Source: Lachnospiraceae bacterium UBA4631
GTDB taxonomy: Bacteria > Bacillota > Clostridia > Lachnospirales > Lachnospiraceae
Direction: 5' to 3'
NCBI GenBank assembly: GCA_002406015.1
Contig: DHMX01000015.1
Span: 20,852 to 84,851, forward strand
Length of the DNA stretch: 64,000 bases
The first letter of the stretch is position 1, and every line of letters begins with the position of its first letter. Under the pieces are notes generated by a model, which was given only the letters and a program-made list of their open reading frames with translations, made no database searches and was not told the origin of the DNA. This document shows positions 33,318 through 41,176 of this stretch, piece by piece. Made by a program: the position numbers and the translations under genes.

Positions 33318-33659
33318 GTGGATATGGATGAATATAGAATTGAGTATACATTTAGCAGCAGAGATGATATGCGAGAGATGAAACGATACATTTTGGACAC
33401 TTTCAAATATCGTGAACTTGGAGAAAATTTTACTAAAAAAATGAAAGAAGCTGCTGAAGGACTAAAAACATTGCCAACAGGATTTAATACGGTTGGATTT
33501 CAATATAGAGGATATGAAATACATCTAAAGCCGTATCGTACATATTTGTTCTTTTATGTTGTTGATGAGGAGAAAAAGGTAGTAACCATTTTGAGAGTGA
33601 TGCAGGATGGTATGGACTGGCAGGTCATCTTAAACCAGTGGCTAAAGAAAACGGAATAA
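33318..33659 (+). CDS. RelE/ParE-family toxin
   Basis: A 113-residue protein with a GTG start after AGGTAGG; an in-frame ATG follows at 33324. The fold markers are YRIEYTFSSRDDMREMKRYI, FTKKMKEAAEGLKTLPTGFN, the RGYEIHLKPYRTYLFFYVVD strand and VVTILRVMQDGMDWQVIL. These match ParE/RelE toxins, which act on gyrase or ribosome-bound mRNA; which is unclear. It forms a module with the small acidic gene 11 bp upstream, at the right edge of the block inserted between yvyF and flgM. Confidence 0.85.
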   Translation: MDMDEYRIEYTFSSRDDMREMKRYILDTFKYRELGENFTKKMKEAAEGLKTLPTGFNTVGFQYRGYEIHLKPYRTYLFFYVVDEEKKVVTILRVMQDGMDWQVILNQWLKKTE

Positions 33660-33675
33660 TAAATAATAGAAATAG

Positions 33676-33712
33676 ACTGTCCTTGACGCTAAACACTCAG
33701 GGACAGTTATTT
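33676..33712 (+). terminator. Terminator between the toxin gene and flgM
   Basis: ACTGTCCTTGA (33676-33686) pairs with TCAGGGACAGT (33697-33707) around a 10-nt loop, followed by TATTTTAT. It separates the accessory block from the flagellar operon. Confidence 0.8.
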
Positions 33713-33763
33713 TATATAAAAACGCATTATCCGGCAGGGATGAAACTATTTTCACCCAATCAC

Positions 33764-33790
33764 TAAAGTTAATCGGGAAATTGACGATAA
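33764..33790 (+). promoter_or_regulatory. SigD promoter for flgM
   Basis: TAAA (33764-33767), a 15-bp spacer and GACGATAA (33783-33790) match TAAA-N15-GCCGATAA with one mismatch. It lies 43 bp before the flgM ATG. SigD-dependent flgM expression closes the anti-sigma feedback loop. Confidence 0.8.
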
Positions 33791-33833
33791 ATATTGTATA
33801 GGAGAATTATTTTCAAGGAGGAAGGTGGCTATT

Positions 33834-34121
33834 ATGCGAATTGATGCGTATAACCAGATTAATCAGGTATATGGCGTAGGAAAGTCTAAGAAGTCAGGAA
33901 AGACGGGCTATGCTGAGAATGTAAGCACCAGGGATCAGGTATCTTTTTCTTCTATTGGCAGAGATATGCAGATTGCAAAGGCAGCACTGGCAAAGGTGCC
34001 GGATGTTCGTCAGGAAAAGGTAGATGCATTAAAGGCATCCATTCAGGACGGAACTTATCAGGTAAGCAATAAAAGCTTTGCAGAAAAACTGATGTCAGCT
34101 TATGCAGAACGTACCATTTAG
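33834..34121 (+). CDS. flgM: Anti-sigma factor FlgM
   Basis: A 95-residue protein; ATG at 33834 (MRIDAYNQINQVYGVG) is preferred over an in-frame GTG 9 bp earlier. The C-terminal half has VSFSSIGRDMQIAKAALAKV, VRQEKVDALKASIQDGTYQV and SFAEKLMSAY, the SigD-binding helices of FlgM. It inhibits SigD until the hook-basal body exports it. It is first in the late flagellar operon, behind a SigD promoter. Confidence 0.92.
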   Translation: MRIDAYNQINQVYGVGKSKKSGKTGYAENVSTRDQVSFSSIGRDMQIAKAALAKVPDVRQEKVDALKASIQDGTYQVSNKSFAEKLMSAYAERTI

Positions 34122-34146
34122 TACAGGGAAAGGATAAGAGAGTCGT

Positions 34147-34662
34147 ATGGCTAGTTTGATTGAAGAATTAATTCAGGTTCTGGAAGAGGAATGTGTCATT
34201 TATGAGGATTTATATAAAATATCCGACACCAAGACACAGGTAATCGTGAAGGCTGATATGGAAGAGCTGAAAAAGATTACCGACTACGAACAGAACGTGA
34301 TAGACAAGGTTCTGATGCTGGAAAAGAAAAGACAGAATATTGTAGACAATATTGCGATTGTGCTGAACCAGAATAAGGAACAGATGACAGTTGCGGATAT
34401 TGTACGGATTATGGAAAATCAGCCGGAATTTCAGAAGCCGTTAAGTGAGCTGCATCATCGCCTCCGGGTAGTGGTGGAGCAATTGCAGCAGGTGAACGGT
34501 CAGAATCGGGAATTGCTGGAAAATGCATTGGAAATGACCGAGTTCAGCATCAATATTCTTCAGACAGCGGGGCAGGCACCCGAAACGGCAAATTACGACA
34601 AGAAATCCTACAGCGGAGATATGCTGGGCGTAACATACAGTCAGTTTGACAGCAAGAGCTGA
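34147..34662 (+). CDS. flgN: FlgN/YvyG-type flagellar export chaperone
   Basis: A 171-residue helical protein, 25 bp after flgM. Its long helices (SLIEELIQVLEEECVIYEDL, YEQNVIDKVLMLEKKRQNIV) and the position directly before flgK identify FlgN (YvyG in Bacillus), which escorts FlgK and FlgL to the export gate. The C-terminal tail is Ser/Tyr-rich and probably disordered. Confidence 0.88.
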   Translation: MASLIEELIQVLEEECVIYEDLYKISDTKTQVIVKADMEELKKITDYEQNVIDKVLMLEKKRQNIVDNIAIVLNQNKEQMTVADIVRIMENQPEFQKPLSELHHRLRVVVEQLQQVNGQNRELLENALEMTEFSINILQTAGQAPETANYDKKSYSGDMLGVTYSQFDSKS

Positions 34663-34691
34663 TGAGAAATATATAGCAGGGAGATGAGCAA

Positions 34692-36419
34692 ATGGCAGGA
34701 ACTATGGGTAGAATGTATATCGGAACATCCGGCTTACAGTCACACCAGAATGCAATTAATACAACCGCACATAATCTGACGAACCTGAAGACGGAAGGTT
34801 ATTCCCGCCAGCAGGTATTGATGACAGACCTGGCTTATCAGACAATCGGATTTACAAAGGTTGGAATCAAGCAGACCGGTCTGGGAACTCGGATTGCAGA
34901 GACCAGAACGACAAGAGATAAATATCTGGACCAGAAATACCGCCTGCAATACAGCAGACAGAATTATTATGAGTCCAAGAGCGGTGTTATATTAGAAGTA
35001 CAGGAATATTTCGGAGAAACCGAGGGCAGTACATTTCAGGATTACATGAAGAATCTCTGGAATGCAGTGCAAGAGGTACAGAAGGAACCAAACAGTTATG
35101 TAAAACGAACTGCACTGGTATCTACAGCGGCTTCTTTTGTAGATAGAGCAAATGAAATATATGAACAGTTAGTAACCTATCAGAAGAATCTGAACAGTGA
35201 AATTCAGGATAAGACAACCGAAATCAATGATTTGGCGAAGAAGATATATGACCTGAATCAAAAGATTCTGAAATGCGAAGCCGGTGCAGAGGAAGCAAAC
35301 GATTACAGGGATGCAAGAAATCTGGCACTGGATGAGTTGTCCGGATTGATTCGGATAGAAGTAAGAGAGCAGGTAGACGGAACCGTAAACGTATACGCAG
35401 AGGAACACAGTCTGGTTATGGAGGACCGAACCTTTGAGCTTGCAACGAAGCCGGTGGAGGATGGTTCAGACCTGTTGACCGTATACTGGAAATCGGACGA
35501 TACCGAAGTCTTTGATTTGAAACGGATTAGTGTGGCAGGTGACGGCTCGGATTCCGGTTCATTGAAAGGCTTACTGGCAGCAAGAGGTGATTATACCCCG
35601 AATTATACAGACATTCCGATTCGCGACAATTATGCAAATGAGTCCGATTATCAGGATGCACTGCTAAACTATAACCGGACCTTAAGCAACCGGGATGTGG
35701 CAAGTCTGATTTCGCAGTTTGACCAGTTGATTCATGGAATGGTTACGAAAATCAATGACATTCTTTGTCCGAATACAACGATTACGGATGTAAATGGTGT
35801 CACCTACACCATTTTAGATACAGAAAAAGCCGGAAAGGGCTATGGCGAAGGCAACGAAATACAGGGAACGGAATTATTTGTACGGAAAAATACGGAGCGT
35901 TATACGGATTTGACGATTACCGTTCAGGATGAAGCAGGCAACCCTGTGACAAAGACGGTAAAGGTATACAATGAGGAGAATCCGTCGGAATATTATTCCT
36001 TATATACATTGGGACAGATAGCCATTAACGATGATTTGGTAAAGAATCCGGCGTTGCTGCCGCTGACAAAGGTAACAGGAGAAGAATATCAGCAGGTTGC
36101 CAATGATTTGTTGGATTTGTGGAATCAGGATTTTGCAACACTCGACCCAAACACCTTGGTTATGAATAATTTCAACAACTATTACACAACCATGGTAGGT
36201 GACTATGCAAACAAGGGATATACCTATACCAATATTGCAACGAAGCAGGCAGGCTTGGTAAATGAGGTCAATAATCAAAGACAGGAAGTAGTCGGAGTGT
36301 CATCGGATGATGAATTGACGAACTTAATCAAGTATCAGCATGGATACAATGCATCCTCCCGCTATATCACAGTAGTATCAGAAATGATTCAGCATATTAT
36401 CGAGAAGCTGGGAGCATAG
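34692..36419 (+). CDS. flgK: Hook-filament junction protein FlgK (copy 1)
   Basis: A 575-residue axial protein. The D0 start is MYIGTSGLQSHQNAINTTAH then NLTNLKTEGYSRQQVLM, characteristic of FlgK. The D1 helical part extends through YYESKSGVILEVQEYFGETE. The C-terminal helix is LTNLIKYQHGYNASSRYITV and ends HIIEKLGA. It follows flgN by 29 bp. A second FlgK paralogue follows immediately, which is not the usual one-copy pattern of Bacillus. Confidence 0.92.
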   Translation: MAGTMGRMYIGTSGLQSHQNAINTTAHNLTNLKTEGYSRQQVLMTDLAYQTIGFTKVGIKQTGLGTRIAETRTTRDKYLDQKYRLQYSRQNYYESKSGVILEVQEYFGETEGSTFQDYMKNLWNAVQEVQKEPNSYVKRTALVSTAASFVDRANEIYEQLVTYQKNLNSEIQDKTTEINDLAKKIYDLNQKILKCEAGAEEANDYRDARNLALDELSGLIRIEVREQVDGTVNVYAEEHSLVMEDRTFELATKPVEDGSDLLTVYWKSDDTEVFDLKRISVAGDGSDSGSLKGLLAARGDYTPNYTDIPIRDNYANESDYQDALLNYNRTLSNRDVASLISQFDQLIHGMVTKINDILCPNTTITDVNGVTYTILDTEKAGKGYGEGNEIQGTELFVRKNTERYTDLTITVQDEAGNPVTKTVKVYNEENPSEYYSLYTLGQIAINDDLVKNPALLPLTKVTGEEYQQVANDLLDLWNQDFATLDPNTLVMNNFNNYYTTMVGDYANKGYTYTNIATKQAGLVNEVNNQRQEVVGVSSDDELTNLIKYQHGYNASSRYITVVSEMIQHIIEKLGA

Positions 36420-36459
36420 GAATAACAGCAGAAATGAGAACAGATAAGGATGTGAAAAT

Positions 36460-38334
36460 ATGCCATCAACATTTTTAGGATTAAACACAACAAGGTCGGG
36501 CTTGAATTATTATCAGGCGGCACTGAATACAACCGCACATAATATTTCAAATGCGGAGACAGAAGGATATTCCAGACAAAAGGTAAACAGCAGGGCATCC
36601 AATGCACTTCGCGTAAATACTGCCGGAGGTATGCAGGGAACCGGTGTAACCATTACCGGAATCAGCCAGATACGAAATCCGTATTATGATGTAAAATATT
36701 GGAACGGCAGCAGCTTGGGCGGTGAATACGGAAGCAAGTATGACTATTCCTATGAGATAGAAACTTATTTCAACGAAATGAATTCCCCAACCGGATATAC
36801 ATCCTTGTTGACACAGTTACAGAACTCTATGAAGGATTTGGCAGATAATCCATCCAGTGCAACCACACGTCTGCAATATGTGAACAACTTCCAGAGCTAT
36901 ACGGAATTGTTTAATGAAATTGCAAATAATCTACAGAACACCCAGAAAAGTCTGAATGACGAGCTGGTAGTACGGGTAGACGAGATTAATTCGATTGCAA
37001 AAGAGATATTTACACTGAATGACCAGATTATTAATATTGAGCTTCGTGCAGGAAATGCAAATGACCTTCGCGACCAGCGGCTTCTTCTGATTGACCAGTT
37101 ATCGGAAATTGTAAATGTAACCACAACAGAGGTTCCGATTATGGCAGAGGACGGACATGATTCGGGAGCAACGAACTTTATTGTCCGAATCAACGGAGAG
37201 GTCTTAGTAGACGATTTGATGTGCAAGCAGTTAATGGCAGTTCCACGGGATGAGCGTGTGAATGCAACGGATGTAAAAGGTCTGTATGAATTGGCATGGC
37301 GGAATAATGACGGAACACCGGGGGATGAATTTGACATTAACAGTCCGAATCTGACCGGTAAGCTTGCCGGCTTGGTTGCAGTCCGGGATGGCAATAACAA
37401 CTATGGCTTTGTAGGAAAAGTAGTTGGAGCAGGAACCGGAGCGCAGGGTGCATATGTAACCATGCAGACCGATAAGAGCTTTAATCTGAATGACTTAAAT
37501 GTGGCAGAGGAAGGCAAGATTACCATTCATGGTGTGGATTATTATTATGATGATTTTGAAGCACAGTATGATAATGCAACCGGAGAAATTACCAGCTACA
37601 CCTTCCGGAATCTGAAGGTATTGTCTGCGGACGGAGTAAGCCGGGTACCGGCAAGTACAGCAAATATTAAGACCGGCATGGAGGCAAAGGTAGGAAACCA
37701 TGTGAATTTTGAAGGCGTTCCTTACTATATGTCAAAGCTGAATGAATTTGTCCGTACATTTTCAAGATATATTAATGATGTATGTACCTCCGGCGTTGAC
37801 GCAAACGGTGAGCAGGGCTTAGACCTTTTGAACACGCTGGATGTAAACGGTAATAATATGAATCTGTCGGCAACCACCGGAGATACCAGCTTTACTTCAA
37901 AGGGCGTTTCTTATTACCGGTTGACAACCCTGAACTGGGATGTGAACGAGACTGTTATGAAGGACCCACAGAAGGTTGTGGTATCCGGAAAATCAGCAAT
38001 CGACCAAGGAAATGTAGAGGATTGCAGTCTGTTAAAGCAGATACAGGACAGTCTGACGAATACCAGTATATTTAAGCAGGGAACCCCAAGCCAGTTCTTG
38101 GAGTCCATTATATCAACGCTGGGTGTTCAGACAAAGAAATGTCAAATATCCACAAAGCATCAGAGCAATATTATATACAGCATTAACCAGCAGCGGTTGT
38201 CGGAATCCAGTGTAGATTCCAATGAAGAAGCATCAAACCTGATTGTCCAGCAGAACGGTTACAATCTTGCATGTAAGGTTATGTCTGTACTGGATGAGAT
38301 TTATGATAAATTGATTAACGCGACCGGAGTATAA
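36460..38334 (+). CDS. flgK: Hook-filament junction protein FlgK paralogue (copy 2)
   Basis: A 624-residue protein that begins MPSTFLGLNTTRSGLNYYQA then LNTTAHNISNAETEGYSRQK, and ends in the D0 helix SNLIVQQNGYNLACKVMSVL. It is only modestly similar to the first copy outside the D0/D1 motifs and has a longer central domain (about 245-480). It lies 40 bp after copy 1 and 14 bp before flgL, so both are in one transcript. Two FlgK-type proteins could form successive junction zones or serve two flagellins. Assignment as FlgK is firm; the division of labour is not known. Confidence 0.88.
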   Translation: MPSTFLGLNTTRSGLNYYQAALNTTAHNISNAETEGYSRQKVNSRASNALRVNTAGGMQGTGVTITGISQIRNPYYDVKYWNGSSLGGEYGSKYDYSYEIETYFNEMNSPTGYTSLLTQLQNSMKDLADNPSSATTRLQYVNNFQSYTELFNEIANNLQNTQKSLNDELVVRVDEINSIAKEIFTLNDQIINIELRAGNANDLRDQRLLLIDQLSEIVNVTTTEVPIMAEDGHDSGATNFIVRINGEVLVDDLMCKQLMAVPRDERVNATDVKGLYELAWRNNDGTPGDEFDINSPNLTGKLAGLVAVRDGNNNYGFVGKVVGAGTGAQGAYVTMQTDKSFNLNDLNVAEEGKITIHGVDYYYDDFEAQYDNATGEITSYTFRNLKVLSADGVSRVPASTANIKTGMEAKVGNHVNFEGVPYYMSKLNEFVRTFSRYINDVCTSGVDANGEQGLDLLNTLDVNGNNMNLSATTGDTSFTSKGVSYYRLTTLNWDVNETVMKDPQKVVVSGKSAIDQGNVEDCSLLKQIQDSLTNTSIFKQGTPSQFLESIISTLGVQTKKCQISTKHQSNIIYSINQQRLSESSVDSNEEASNLIVQQNGYNLACKVMSVLDEIYDKLINATGV

Positions 38335-38348
38335 TAGGAGGGATTAAT

Positions 38349-39857
38349 ATGCGTGTTACCAATCAAATGATTAGCAATAATTCGCTGCGGAATTTGCAGA
38401 CAAGTACGAAGCGGGTAGATACCTTAATTCAGCAATTGACAACCGGACAGAAGATACAGCGTGCCAGTGAAGACCCGGTTGTGGCAGTTCGGGCATTGAA
38501 GCTGCGGAATACCGTAAGTCAGTTGGAACAGTACAAGTCAAAGAATATTAAAGATGCAGATTCGTGGATGGAGCTGACTGAAAATTCAATTACCAGCATT
38601 TCCAACTATATTGAGTATATGTCCGGTTATTGCAATCAGGGAGCAACCGATTCCTTTAATAATGATAATCGTTCTGCCATCGCAGAAACCATTCGAGCAT
38701 ATAAGGATATGATTTATGCAGAAGGAAATACAACCTATGCAGACCGTTATATATTTTCCGGCTATAAGACGGATACTAGTCTGATATTCAGTGCTACAGA
38801 GGCTACAAAATATTCCTATAGTATTACCGAGGAATTAGACAGCAGTAAAATAGATGTAAAGACCGTTACCATTAATCCGGTTGACCCGGCAGATTTGGAT
38901 TCTTATCTGGCAAACACAGCCAATTACGGTACAGCCGATTATCCGGCACAGAAGACCGTATATCGTCTGCGGCTTGCATATGACGGACTTTCAGAAACCA
39001 CCAAACCGACAGTCAGCTATCTGGATGATGCGGGTAACACACAGACCTTGAACGTAACCAGCACCTATCCGAGTACACAGTCTAAGAATTATTATAAGAA
39101 CTTAGGGGATGATGAGGTTCGGTACATTCCGGAGACCGGCGAATTGGTATTCGGAAAGAATGTATATAATAAGATTCAGAACTCTGATAAGATTACAACG
39201 GAATATACAAAGGAAGAATTTAAGCAGAATGACTTAAGACCGGAGCATTATTTTAATTGTGTCCAGACAAATAAAAGCTCAGGTGAAAAGGTGAATTTTG
39301 AGATTACGGATGATGACCAGAAGATTGAGTATGAAGTGAATTTCAATCAGATGATACGTGTCAATACCTTGGGAAGAGAATTGATTACCCACGATATGGG
39401 ACGGTCTATCGAGGAATTAGCCGACAAGGTTGAAGAGGTTGCAGATGCAGAGAGCCGTCTGGCACAGCTCAAAGGAATGTTGACAAATCCGAAGTATTCC
39501 GGTGACGATAAGGCAATCGAACAGTTAAATTATATGATTTCAGATGCCGAGAACGAAGTGAAAATGAAGAATCAGGAAATGCGGCAGCTTTTCAATTCTC
39601 ATATTTCCGTATTTCAGGAATTTCAGACAAAGGTAACTGCATTGCAGTCAGATTCCGGTGCCAGAACCTCAAAGCTGGATATGATTGCATCCAGAGTAAC
39701 CGAGCAGCATACGAACTTTACGGATTTGATGTCTTCCAATGAAGAAGTAGAATACGAAGATAAGGCAATTGAATATTCGGCAGCAGCAATTGTATATAAT
39801 GCGGCATTGCAGGTGACAGGAAATGTTCTGCAGAAATCATTGCTTGATTTCCTATAG
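38349..39857 (+). CDS. flgL: Hook-filament junction protein FlgL
   Basis: A 502-residue protein, longer than the Bacillus homologue (about 300) owing to a central insert (roughly 150-340). The N-terminus is flagellin-like: MRVTNQMISNNSLRNLQTST, then LIQQLTTGQKIQRASEDPVV. The C-terminus VTEQHTNFTDLMSSNEEVEY with YNAALQVTGNVLQKSLLDFL gives the paired D0 helix. It completes the junction between FlgK and the filament. The ribosome site is AGGAGGG 5 nt before the ATG. Confidence 0.9.
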   Translation: MRVTNQMISNNSLRNLQTSTKRVDTLIQQLTTGQKIQRASEDPVVAVRALKLRNTVSQLEQYKSKNIKDADSWMELTENSITSISNYIEYMSGYCNQGATDSFNNDNRSAIAETIRAYKDMIYAEGNTTYADRYIFSGYKTDTSLIFSATEATKYSYSITEELDSSKIDVKTVTINPVDPADLDSYLANTANYGTADYPAQKTVYRLRLAYDGLSETTKPTVSYLDDAGNTQTLNVTSTYPSTQSKNYYKNLGDDEVRYIPETGELVFGKNVYNKIQNSDKITTEYTKEEFKQNDLRPEHYFNCVQTNKSSGEKVNFEITDDDQKIEYEVNFNQMIRVNTLGRELITHDMGRSIEELADKVEEVADAESRLAQLKGMLTNPKYSGDDKAIEQLNYMISDAENEVKMKNQEMRQLFNSHISVFQEFQTKVTALQSDSGARTSKLDMIASRVTEQHTNFTDLMSSNEEVEYEDKAIEYSAAAIVYNAALQVTGNVLQKSLLDFL

Positions 39858-39920
39858 AATGATAAAATAGAAGCAGTAGATAGAAGAAACCCGCTCTGGG
39901 TATAGTGAAGGAGAGGTTCT

Positions 39921-40379
39921 ATGGTAGCACAGACAAGATTATTTGGGGAAATTACAATTGAAGATGATAAGGTATTAGACTTTCCGAATGGAATCATAGG
40001 AATCGAGGATAAGCATAAGTTTGCCATTATTTATGATGCGGACCGCGGTTCGGATACAGCAATTCGCTGGTTACAGTCTATGGAGGACCCGTATTTGGCA
40101 TTGCCGGTGCTGGAGCCGCTTGCAATTCTGGATGAATACAATCCGATTATTGAGGATGCATTGCTGGAACCAATCGGGCATCCGGCAGATGAAGACATCG
40201 TTGTGCTGTTGACTGTAATTGTATCTTCGGATGTAACGAAGATAACTGCGAACATGAAGGCTCCAATCGTAATTAATTCAAAAAACTGTAAGGGAGAACA
40301 GATTATAGTTGAGAATGAGGATTACGAAGCCAAGTTCAACGTATACGAAGCAGTACAGAAGCGGAAGGCGGGTGAGTGA
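39921..40379 (+). CDS. fliW: Flagellar assembly factor FliW
   Basis: A 152-residue beta-barrel protein. Motifs are TRLFGEITIEDDKVLDFPNG then IIGIEDKHKFAIIYD, and the C-terminal YEAKFNVYEAVQKRKAGE. FliW binds unassembled flagellin or, when flagellin is absent, CsrA, which it inhibits allosterically. Its stop is within 2 bp of the csrA ATG, so the partners are translationally coupled. Confidence 0.94.
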   Translation: MVAQTRLFGEITIEDDKVLDFPNGIIGIEDKHKFAIIYDADRGSDTAIRWLQSMEDPYLALPVLEPLAILDEYNPIIEDALLEPIGHPADEDIVVLLTVIVSSDVTKITANMKAPIVINSKNCKGEQIIVENEDYEAKFNVYEAVQKRKAGE

Positions 40380-40381
40380 TT

Positions 40382-40600
40382 ATGTTAGCATTATCCAGAA
40401 AACAGGGAGAAGCAGTAGTAATCGGAAGTGATGTGGAAATCACCGTCCTTGAAATCAAAGGAGAACAGGTGAAACTTGGGATTGCCGCACCAAAATCTGT
40501 ACCGATATATCGGAAAGAGCTGTATGTACAGATGAAAGAAGCAAATCAAGAGGCAATTAAACAGGCGAATGCAATCGAAGAACTTCAAAAACTGCTATAA
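40382..40600 (+). CDS. csrA: Translational regulator CsrA
   Basis: A 72-residue protein starting at the ATG 40382 (MLALSRKQGEAVVIGSDVEI); a GTG 6 bp upstream adds two residues. The RNA-binding edges, LSRKQGEAV at the N-terminus and APKSVPIYRKELY near 38-50, are intact. The Arg and the Val/Ile of the second edge are conserved. CsrA binds GGA-containing hairpins and blocks flagellin translation. A matching site is present in the leader of the flagellin at 44325. Confidence 0.94.
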   Translation: MLALSRKQGEAVVIGSDVEITVLEIKGEQVKLGIAAPKSVPIYRKELYVQMKEANQEAIKQANAIEELQKLL

Positions 40601-40602
40601 GA

Positions 40603-40626
40603 AGCTATTAACTTATAGCTGTTTTT
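40603..40626 (+). terminator. Weak terminator after csrA
   Basis: AGCTAT and ATAGCT (arms 40603-40608 and 40615-40620) flank 6 nt and are followed by GTTTTTG. A TATAAT at 40633-40638 just beyond it may restart transcription toward flaG. Confidence 0.5.
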
Positions 40627-40709
40627 GTACGATATAATAGATAACGACAAGGTATGTCGGGCGTTATTGAAGGAACAATAAGGATAACTTTCACATGGAG
40701 GTGGAGAAA

Positions 40710-41165
40710 ATGGGAATAGGTGGAATTGAATCAAGTGTAGCGGCAGGAAATGTCCGTAGCTTGAATACGAAGACAACAACGGCAGCACCCGAAGTAAATA
40801 GTGCATCAAAGGTAGCATATGTTGATAAGCAGACACCGGTTGTGCAGGCAGCAGAGCAGCATAGTGGTGCCGGAGAGCAGCAGGGCGGCTATGAGAACCA
40901 GCAGGCAATGTATGGAGAAGGCGTGCCGATTCAGAATGTATCAAAGGAAAAGGTTGAGAGTGCGTTACGCGATATTAACGCAAAGATTCGACCAACACAT
41001 ACAGAATGCCAGTTTTCATATCATGAGGATACCAAGAGAATTTCCATTAAGGTTCTGGACCAGGATACCGGAGAGGTAATTAAGGAGATTCCGCCGGAGA
41101 AAACTCTGGATATGATTGCAAAGACATTAGAGCTGGCAGGAATCCTTGTGGATGAGAAGCGATAG
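40710..41165 (+). CDS. flaG: FlaG-family flagellar protein
   Basis: A 151-residue protein. The ATG at 40710 follows GGAGGTGGAG and is preferred over the ATG at 40695, which lies upstream of that ribosome site. The N-terminal 85 residues are low-complexity Gln/Gly/Ser. The C-terminal FlaG domain has HTECQFSYHEDTKRISIKVL, DQDTGEVIKEIPPEKTLDMI and AKTLELAGILVDEKR. FlaG (YvyC) influences filament length and lies between hag and fliD in Bacillus; here it lies between csrA and fliD. Confidence 0.9.
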   Translation: MGIGGIESSVAAGNVRSLNTKTTTAAPEVNSASKVAYVDKQTPVVQAAEQHSGAGEQQGGYENQQAMYGEGVPIQNVSKEKVESALRDINAKIRPTHTECQFSYHEDTKRISIKVLDQDTGEVIKEIPPEKTLDMIAKTLELAGILVDEKR

Positions 41166-41176
41166 GAGGGATTGCT

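Noticed and set aside
33157..33659. Single regulatory gene instead of a toxin-antitoxin pair
   Set aside because: A short acidic gene directly before a RelE/ParE-fold gene is the standard toxin-antitoxin layout.
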